Positions 59,401 through 64,000 of a stretch of 64,000 nucleotides of DNA are shown here, piece after piece. The first letter of the stretch is position 1, and each line of letters starts with the position of its first letter. The stretch comes from Deltaproteobacteria bacterium (lineage in GTDB: Bacteria > Myxococcota > UBA727 > VGSZ01): positions 62,001 through 126,000 of the forward strand of contig JACOUT010000013.1 in NCBI GenBank assembly GCA_016177705.1. Reading direction: 5' to 3'. Made by a program: the position numbers and the translations under genes. The notes beneath the pieces are model-generated. The model had not been told where the DNA came from and searched no databases. It worked only from the letters and a program-made list of their open reading frames with translations.

Positions 59401-60072
59401 GCGATAGAGCGCGACCGTCTGTTCGAAGTGCTTGGCCGGCTCGGCAGGAGGCTCACCCTTCTTGCCCCCCTCCTCCCACTGCTTGTAGCCGTCCTTCCAG
59501 TCCTTCATCGCCACCTGGTGCTCGTCGTCGTACTTCTCGAAGTACAGCTCCGCGAGGCGGAAGATGGCGTCGGGCGTGAACTCCTTGTTGTTGGGGTGGC
59601 GCTCGAGGAACCGCTCGAAGGCGGCGATGGCGTCGAGGCGGCGCGCGCGCTCCTCCTTCACCACCGGCTCGATGGCCTTCTTGTAGTTCTGCTCGATGGC
59701 GGCGCGGCGCTCTTTGTATTTGCGCTCCGAGAGCTTGCGCACCTCGTCGCGCGTCTCGGACGCCTCGCGCTCGTACGCCTTGACCGCGTCCTTGAGCGCG
59801 TCGTAGCGGGCCTTGAGCGAACCATCGTCCCAGGGCGTCCCCGGCGGGGTCTCGGGCTCGGTGGGAGTCGACGCCGTGCCCGGCACGTCGCCGACGTCCC
59901 CACCGTCCTCCGCCTGCGGTGCGGTGGGCGAGACGCCGACCGGCGCCGCGCCGTCGTCGGGCGGCGGTGGCGGCGGCTCGTCCTCGGCGCGCACCGTTGC
60001 TGCCGCCACGAGAACGGCCGCCACGAAAGCGGCCCGGGCGATCGGCAACAGGGAGGAGCGCACCAGGATCAC
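56488..60072 (-). CDS. Large secreted TPR scaffold protein
   Basis: 1194 residues. A signal peptide (about 1-29, ATVRAED) and acidic Pro-rich segment (30-85) precede a coiled stretch and then about twenty TPR/Sel1-like helical repeats (YRLVDGAYYLLGYTLRAQGS, ALYKLAWTYYLVSRYDESVQ, ELSYYLAETYYYSLRFEDAV). A last globular region follows. It should be periplasmic or outer-membrane associated. Its size and repeats recall the TPR components of the Glt/Nfs envelope machines, though I cannot name an exact counterpart. It overlaps both neighbours by 4 bp. Confidence 0.85.
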   Translation of the reverse strand: MILVRSSLLPIARAAFVAAVLVAAATVRAEDEPPPPPPDDGAAPVGVSPTAPQAEDGGDVGDVPGTASTPTEPETPPGTPWDDGSLKARYDALKDAVKAYEREASETRDEVRKLSERKYKERRAAIEQNYKKAIEPVVKEERARRLDAIAAFERFLERHPNNKEFTPDAIFRLAELYFEKYDDEHQVAMKDWKDGYKQWEEGGKKGEPPAEPAKHFEQTVALYRRLIAEYPDYRLVDGAYYLLGYTLRAQGSTEEGVATWLTLVDRFPKSRFYPEVWFRIGDQYFDEEKWDQSIAAFLHVAPLRESEYYDKALYKLAWTYYLVSRYDESVQRFFELLEYSHANRDKASGESGSVLEEESVQYVAISFGDDGWKRPEWTTLVKGKSADAPDAEFAVDYVGHAKETFKRTGEQKPFERDVMARLGSNLFKQSKHAQAVAALSYALELDPMHRDAPKLQDLVVQAWVRERQFDKANAARDVLVASYGKGTPWYKRFGNDSEALNQAETLARTNLYSAALYYHQQASEYYSQEKQEVALQYFKAASGAYKKYLERYPHDKNAYELSYYLAETYYYSLRFEDAVAAYETVRDSPAGTRYRGEAGLNAVYAYEKIIEQAVQTGKLEKREIFAGKRDPNVKPEPIPELRQKYIAAIDRFLERGGDHEMAPNFGYHAGEVLYSYGHYDEAVKRFQIVVDKFPASEASKSAANLILDDLVARKDWTAAAAYAERFEKEKVGGGDTAVFAKIKGGAEFEIAKATLENGAKLLDEGRIQEGNALLERGADSYLKLIAADPKREFADKMMYNAALSLEKARRPIKAAALYERLYKEYPDSDNAPEAMFRVASKSEQVFEFDKAVATYLTLVRTYAKSERRPDAQVNAALALEGQQKYERAAQEFERFATLFPDRPEAPDVFYQAATVHKKRGAPGAELDVLNRFIRRYESRNAQAPKVVEAYARMGEIFDEQARTASDPTKAKKRATESYQAAVKQFERARGSPAAAYFAAKSAFALAEQDYARYARLAITSKNSKVQMKELEAKSTRLVSVEASFKDIITTYKAAEWSLASLYRVGALYDNLQQTVLKSPCPDDVRRLAGEIACDEYRNLIEDRAFAVEEKAVDAYRTAYNKAKELRLQNLWTRRTLEALNLLRPQEFPIDKEPISRPVKGGTAPLGPALPDGGAPALKAVGAGPGELSQKGSAG

Positions 60073-62465
60073 GGCGCCTCGTCCTTGGTCAGGTCGGCGA
60101 ATGCCTGCGTCAGATCGGTCAGCTCGGCGGCCTTGCTGCGCTGGAGCTGGCCGATCTTCTCTGTCTCGGCCTGCTTGCGCGCGAACGAGGTGTCGACCAC
60201 GCCGACGTCGGCGCGCAGCACGATGCGGTTCAGGTCGAGGCTGACGCGATCGAGCGCGATGGCGGTGGCGGTGTCGCGCACGGCCGCGGCGCGCGTATCG
60301 ATGTCGCCGAGCGCGCTCACGTAGGTGACCAGCGCCTCCTTCTCGGCGGCGAGCAGCGCGCGCGCGCCGGCCAGCCGCTCGTCGACGATGCGGTCGAGGC
60401 GCGCGCGGAACTCCGAATTCTTGCGCAGCAGCTCGTCGATCTGGCTGACCGAGCCGTCGATGCGCGAGTAGATGCTCGCCTGTGCCGGGTCACGCGCCTG
60501 CCCCAGCAGTTGCCGCTCCTCGTCGAATGAGGCCGCCCAGGCCTGTCGCAGCGCGTCCTCGCCGGTGCCACGGCCGCCGGCGGTAGCGATCTCCTTGCGG
60601 ACCACGGTGATGTGCTCCGCGATCTCGGTGGCGCGCGCTTCGAGCGCCTCCACCTGCGCGCGCGCCTCGCGGAGCTGGTTCTTGCGCAGCTCGGAGCGCA
60701 GCACCGACGTGGAGTCGGTGTCGCGCGACAGCATGAAGTCGACCGCCGCCAGCTCGGCGCGGCGTTGTCGGATCTCGAGCTCGACCAGGTGGGCGGCGCG
60801 ATCGATGGCGGCGAGGCGGTCGTTGAGCTTCTGGCGCCGCGCCGCGATGGCGTCCTGCGTGCGCGGCAGGTTGGCGACCCGTTGCTCCAGCTCGACGCGG
60901 CGGGCGCGCAACTCCGCCAGGTGCGCAGCCAGCTCGCCCGACGGACGCGCTAGCGCGCGCTCCATCGCGAGCGCATCGGTCTTGAGCTGCAGCAGCGTGT
61001 TTTGCAGCGACAGCGAGCGCTCGACACCCGCCTGCAGCGGCTTGAACAGCTCGGTGCGCGACGGGTTGTCGGGGCTGAGCTGCCGCTCGAGCTCCTCGAG
61101 CAGCCTGGTGGTGGCGTGGATGTCGTCGCGCGAGGCCTGGATGTCCTTGAAGACCTTGAGCGCCTTGGCCACGTCCTCGTTCTGCGACGCGCGCCGAGAA
61201 GCGATCGGCGGCAGGCGCGAGTCGACGGTCAGGCCGCCCGACGACATGGCGAGGATGTCGGCCAGCAGCCGCTCGCGCGAGCTGTGATCGGCCATGAGCG
61301 CGCGCAACTGATCGTCGGCGGCGCGGTGGCGCTCGAGCACGTCGCCGAAGATGGCCTCCGCCTCGAGGAATTCGTTTCGCTGCAGGCGCAGGTTGCCGGT
61401 CAGGATGTCGATCTCGGCGGCCTTGTCGCCGTCGGGGTCAAGCGCGCGCAGGTCGTCGAGCTGCTCGAGCGCCTTCTCGTACTCGACCTTGGCGCGCTCG
61501 CGGCGCATCAGCTCGGTGAGGTTGTCGCCCTTGGTGCCACGCAGCTCGAGCTGTCCACGCCGCACGTAGGTCCACGTGACCTCGTAGAGCATGGTGGTGA
61601 GCAGCGACGAGTCGTAGTCGATGTTCTGGTAGGCGTCGATGCTCTCGGTCAGCCGATCCATCTCGTAGAGCAAGCGGCCGCGCGCCAGGTGGCCCATCTC
61701 CTTCACGTGCTTGTCGATCTTGGCGATGGCTTTGGCGAACGCCACCTGCTCGAACATGGTCAACGCGTCGGCCATGCGGTCGAGGCGCAGGTACGCCGCG
61801 CCGATGAGGTAGCGGGAGCGCAAAGCCCACGCGTCGGTCGCCGGCACCTGCCGCAGCGAGTCGATGGCCGCCTCGTCCTTGCCGGCGAGGAACAGGCTCT
61901 TGCCTCGCAGGTAGCGCACCTGCCCCGGCACGTTGTCGCCCGCCACCTCGAGGTATTGCTTGTAGTAGCGGTCGACGTCGTCCCAGCGCTTCAGCTCGTC
62001 GCCGGTCTCCATCAGACGCAAGATGGCCTGCTCGTGATGACCGTGGCCGCGCAGCGACAGCAGCTTCTCGAAGTAGCCCTGCGCCGCCGCCCGGTTGCCG
62101 AGCAGGTGCAGACTGTCGGCCAGGTAGTAGAGGGCGTCCGCGTAATCGGGGCGTTGCTCGACGGGCGTTGGGTCGCTCTCGCGCGGCTCGACGGCGCCGA
62201 ACAGCAGCATGCTCGCGCGCTGGTACTCCTTGGTCAGGTAGTAGATCTCGCCCCACGTGACCCGCTCGCCCCGATCGTTGCTGGAGAACAAGTCGGGCAC
62301 CGAGCGGTACTGGTCCTCGTTGCGCGCCAGCTCGCCGGCGGCCACCACCACGTCGCGTTCCAGGCGGTTGACGTCGTTGCCGGCCACCGCGCGCTGCGCG
62401 TCGGCCCCGGCGGCGGCAACTAGGACCGCACCCAGCGTTGCCGCGGCCGCCGCGCCTCGCCTCAC
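60069..62465 (-). CDS. Secreted TPR and coiled-coil protein
   Basis: 798 residues with a signal peptide (about 1-23, ADAQ cleavage). About 65-350 is TPR-like (TWGEIYYLTKEYQRASMLLFG, ALYYLADSLHLLGNRAAAQ). About 450-760 is long helical coiled coil rich in Arg, Glu and Ala (ELRARRVELEQRVANLPR, LRKNQLREARAQVEALEAR). It probably spans part of the periplasm and bundles with other scaffold proteins. ATGA overlaps with genes on both sides show strict co-translation. Confidence 0.83.
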   Translation of the reverse strand: MRRGAAAAATLGAVLVAAAGADAQRAVAGNDVNRLERDVVVAAGELARNEDQYRSVPDLFSSNDRGERVTWGEIYYLTKEYQRASMLLFGAVEPRESDPTPVEQRPDYADALYYLADSLHLLGNRAAAQGYFEKLLSLRGHGHHEQAILRLMETGDELKRWDDVDRYYKQYLEVAGDNVPGQVRYLRGKSLFLAGKDEAAIDSLRQVPATDAWALRSRYLIGAAYLRLDRMADALTMFEQVAFAKAIAKIDKHVKEMGHLARGRLLYEMDRLTESIDAYQNIDYDSSLLTTMLYEVTWTYVRRGQLELRGTKGDNLTELMRRERAKVEYEKALEQLDDLRALDPDGDKAAEIDILTGNLRLQRNEFLEAEAIFGDVLERHRAADDQLRALMADHSSRERLLADILAMSSGGLTVDSRLPPIASRRASQNEDVAKALKVFKDIQASRDDIHATTRLLEELERQLSPDNPSRTELFKPLQAGVERSLSLQNTLLQLKTDALAMERALARPSGELAAHLAELRARRVELEQRVANLPRTQDAIAARRQKLNDRLAAIDRAAHLVELEIRQRRAELAAVDFMLSRDTDSTSVLRSELRKNQLREARAQVEALEARATEIAEHITVVRKEIATAGGRGTGEDALRQAWAASFDEERQLLGQARDPAQASIYSRIDGSVSQIDELLRKNSEFRARLDRIVDERLAGARALLAAEKEALVTYVSALGDIDTRAAAVRDTATAIALDRVSLDLNRIVLRADVGVVDTSFARKQAETEKIGQLQRSKAAELTDLTQAFADLTKDEAP

Positions 62466-63277
62466 TTCGCCCCTACCCCCGCCGTCGGCGCCGGTGCGGC
62501 GGTGCTCGCCTCCGCCGGCTTCGCGGCCGCGCCCTTGGCACCCTCCGCCGTGCTCTCCTGGCTGATGTTGGTCTCGAACCTGATCGCCGGGCGCTCCTCG
62601 ACGGGCGTGGTGAAGTTGCCCTTCTCGAATCCGATGGCGTCGATGGTGACCACCTTGCCCGGCTCAGCAGTGAACGTGACCGAGTCCTTGAGGGTCCACT
62701 TGTACGCTTCCAGGTAGCGGAACACGCCGGTGCCGTTGCCCTTGTAGACGAGCTGCACCGAGAGCGTGTGGCTGCCCTCGACGATGTTGCCGTCGAACAC
62801 CGGCAGCTCGACCTTGGGGGTCAGCTTGGTGCCGGTGTCGTCGGTCTCCTGCAGCAGCGGCTGGCCGTCGAGGAAGTAGTTGGCGGAGATGAGCAGGTAG
62901 TTGCCGCCCATCTGGTTCTTGTGGACCACGATGATCTTGGCGCCAGTGCCGACCCCGCCCGCCACCTGCTCGGCGAGCAACTGCAACTTGGCCTTGGAGC
63001 GAAACACCTGCTCCTTCAGCTCGGAGACCATGTCCTCGAGCTCGCGCATCTTGACCGCGTACTCCTCGTCGGCCGACACCGGCAGCGGCGCGGCGGCGGC
63101 GGCCGGGGCCGGGGGAGTTGCCACCGGCGCAGCCGGGGCCGCGGCAGCCGGCGCGGGAGCGGGGGCCGGCGGTGCCGCGGGCGCTTGCGCCGCTGCCGTG
63201 GCAGCGACGAGGCCACCGACGACGGCCGTGACCACCGCGAGCGGAGCGAGGGACGAGGTCAGGCGGCACAGTTTCAT
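62462..63277 (-). CDS. Secreted protein with Pro/Ala-rich stalk and beta domain, second gene of the mglA cluster
   Basis: 271 residues. A signal peptide (about 1-31) is followed by an Ala/Pro-rich stalk (32-68), a short coiled coil (EEYAVKMRELEDMVSELKEQV, 70-100 region) and a beta-sandwich-like domain (about 110-235; VVHKNQMGGNYLLISANYFL and SHTLSVQLVYKGNGTGVFRY). An Ala/Pro tail ends it. GGGAGAG upstream of the ATG supports the start, 19 bp after the mglA stop. No enzyme motif is seen; it is likely a structural periplasmic component. Confidence 0.83.
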   Translation of the reverse strand: MKLCRLTSSLAPLAVVTAVVGGLVAATAAAQAPAAPPAPAPAPAAAAPAAPVATPPAPAAAAAPLPVSADEEYAVKMRELEDMVSELKEQVFRSKAKLQLLAEQVAGGVGTGAKIIVVHKNQMGGNYLLISANYFLDGQPLLQETDDTGTKLTPKVELPVFDGNIVEGSHTLSVQLVYKGNGTGVFRYLEAYKWTLKDSVTFTAEPGKVVTIDAIGFEKGNFTTPVEERPAIRFETNISQESTAEGAKGAAAKPAEASTAAPAPTAGVGAK

Positions 63278-63296
63278 GGGGCTCTCCCGCTGCGCG

Positions 63297-63935
63297 TCAG
63301 GTGACGGGGCCGCGCCGTGGCGGCGACGAGATCGGGCTCGCGCCGGCGTCGGCCCCCTTGCGCAGCTCCTGCAACACCAGCTTGGCCACGGCTTTGAGCG
63401 TGTCGAAGACACCGACGCCGGTGGTGGCGGTGGCCTCGAACTCGGGCACCGCCTTCGGGTTGAGCAGCTTGCGCAGCTCGTCGACGGTGGCGGCGTTCGG
63501 CAGGTCGCGCTTGTTGTACTGCACGACATAGGGGATGCGGTCGAGGTCGTAGCCCTGCTCGGACAGGTTGGTGCGCAGGTTCTCCACGCTCTCGAGGTTG
63601 GCCTCGACGCGCTCGATCTGTGAGTCGGCGACGAACACCACCCCGTCGACGCCCTTGAGGATCAGCTTGCGCGACGCGTCGTAGAACACCTGGCCGGGCA
63701 CTGTGTAGAGGTGGAAGCGGGTCTTGAAGCCGCGGATTTCACCGAGCGACAGCGGCAGAAAGTCGAAGAACAGTGTACGCTCTGTCTCGGTCGCCAGCGA
63801 GATCATCTTGCCCTTCGCGTCAGGGCTGGTCTTGTTATAGATATACTGAAGATTCGTCGTCTTCCCGCACAATCCGGGCCCGTAATAGACGATCTTGCAG
63901 TTGATCTCGCGGGATGAGTAGTTGATGAACGACAT
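63297..63935 (-). CDS. mglA: Gliding-motility/polarity GTPase MglA
   Basis: 212 residues. It begins [20 protein letters not shown], matching Myxococcus MglA almost residue for residue by memory. It has the P-loop GPGLCGKTT, the MglA-specific [12 protein letters not shown] in place of the usual DxxG switch, and NKRD for guanine recognition. The ATG at 63935 was chosen over a GTG five codons earlier. A Pro/Arg/Ser tail of about 17 residues extends beyond the usual C-terminus. MglA-GTP sets the leading pole and binds motility effectors at the inner membrane. It heads the motor/scaffold cluster; no mglB is visible in the 65 bp upstream. Confidence 0.96.
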   Translation of the reverse strand: MSFINYSSREINCKIVYYGPGLCGKTTNLQYIYNKTSPDAKGKMISLATETERTLFFDFLPLSLGEIRGFKTRFHLYTVPGQVFYDASRKLILKGVDGVVFVADSQIERVEANLESVENLRTNLSEQGYDLDRIPYVVQYNKRDLPNAATVDELRKLLNPKAVPEFEATATTGVGVFDTLKAVAKLVLQELRKGADAGASPISSPPRRGPVT

Positions 63936-64000
63936 GTAACCTGCACCCAAATCTGCTTTTCAACGACCGCTGCTCACCCTCGAACAGTACCCTTGACAAA

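Noticed and set aside
63993-63998. TTGACA on the plus strand at the window edge
   Set aside because: It could be the -35 of a rightward gene outside the window, but the -10 region is not visible, so it cannot be supported.

Overview
The window is very GC-rich, almost wall-to-wall coding DNA that looks like a chromosome segment of a Myxococcota (myxobacterial, formerly deltaproteobacterial) organism. The signs are a near-canonical gliding GTPase MglA, AglR/Q/S-type motor subunits with a PglI/GltG-like partner, a Ser/Thr kinase with the HRDVSPQN catalytic loop typical of the group, a MYXO-CTERM-like sorting tail, PEGA proteins and secreted proteins with poly-Gly-Glu linkers. I saw no tRNA, rRNA, CRISPR array, insertion sequence, prophage or replication origin. 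The longest gene-free gaps are about 203 bp (4503-4705) and 184 bp (52469-52652); no gap exceeds 300 bp.

Layout. 1-4.5 kb: end of an unknown gene, a GT39-type membrane glycosyltransferase, and a leftward pair (unknown secreted protein, matrixin protease with MYXO-CTERM tail). 4.7-9.8 kb: a degenerate-receiver coiled-coil protein of FrzS/AglZ architecture, a PEGA protein and a lipoprotein with a formylglycine-generating-enzyme fold. 9.8-15 kb (leftward): zinc ribbon, large Ser/Thr kinase, YifB/ComM ATPase. 15-18.6 kb: riboflavin operon ribE-ribBA-ribH with nusB and an orphan M17 N-terminal-domain protein. 18.6-23.3 kb: family 4 uracil-DNA glycosylase, sigma-region-4 protein, rhomboid protease, purH, small Cys-rich secreted protein. 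23.4-33.3 kb: beta-propeller lipoprotein, then leftward adenosine deaminase, LETM1/TerB protein, RluD-type pseudouridine synthase, a small conserved protein, J-like/HTH protein, MinD-like ATPase and HNH endonuclease. 33.4-38.4 kb: histidine kinase, NtrC-type regulator and an outer-membrane-type protein. 38.4-42.9 kb (leftward): rsmI, yraN, rnhB, a degenerate SMC-like membrane protein and rplS. 43.0-51.0 kb: HTH protein, gshA, EI24-like membrane protein, gshB, Gly-Glu lipoprotein, GT2 glycosyltransferase and UDP-glucose dehydrogenase.

51.1-63.9 kb is the most interesting part: a continuous leftward cluster beginning with mglA and followed by a secreted beta-type protein, two large TPR proteins, a TPR lipoprotein (AglT/GltE-like), a small secreted protein, an AglR-like ExbB/TolQ channel subunit, two ExbD/TolR-like subunits and a PglI/GltG-like FHA-plus-TonB-type protein. 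The first genes are joined by 4-bp overlaps. This puts the polarity GTPase, an envelope-spanning TPR scaffold and a proton-driven motor in one apparent transcription unit. In well-studied Myxococcus these parts lie in separate loci. One of the two ExbD-like subunits has Asn where the channel Asp is expected.

Functional names rest on motifs read from the translation and on family knowledge, not on database searches. Start codons were moved inside the longest open frames where signal peptides, family length, overlaps or ribosome binding sites argued for it.
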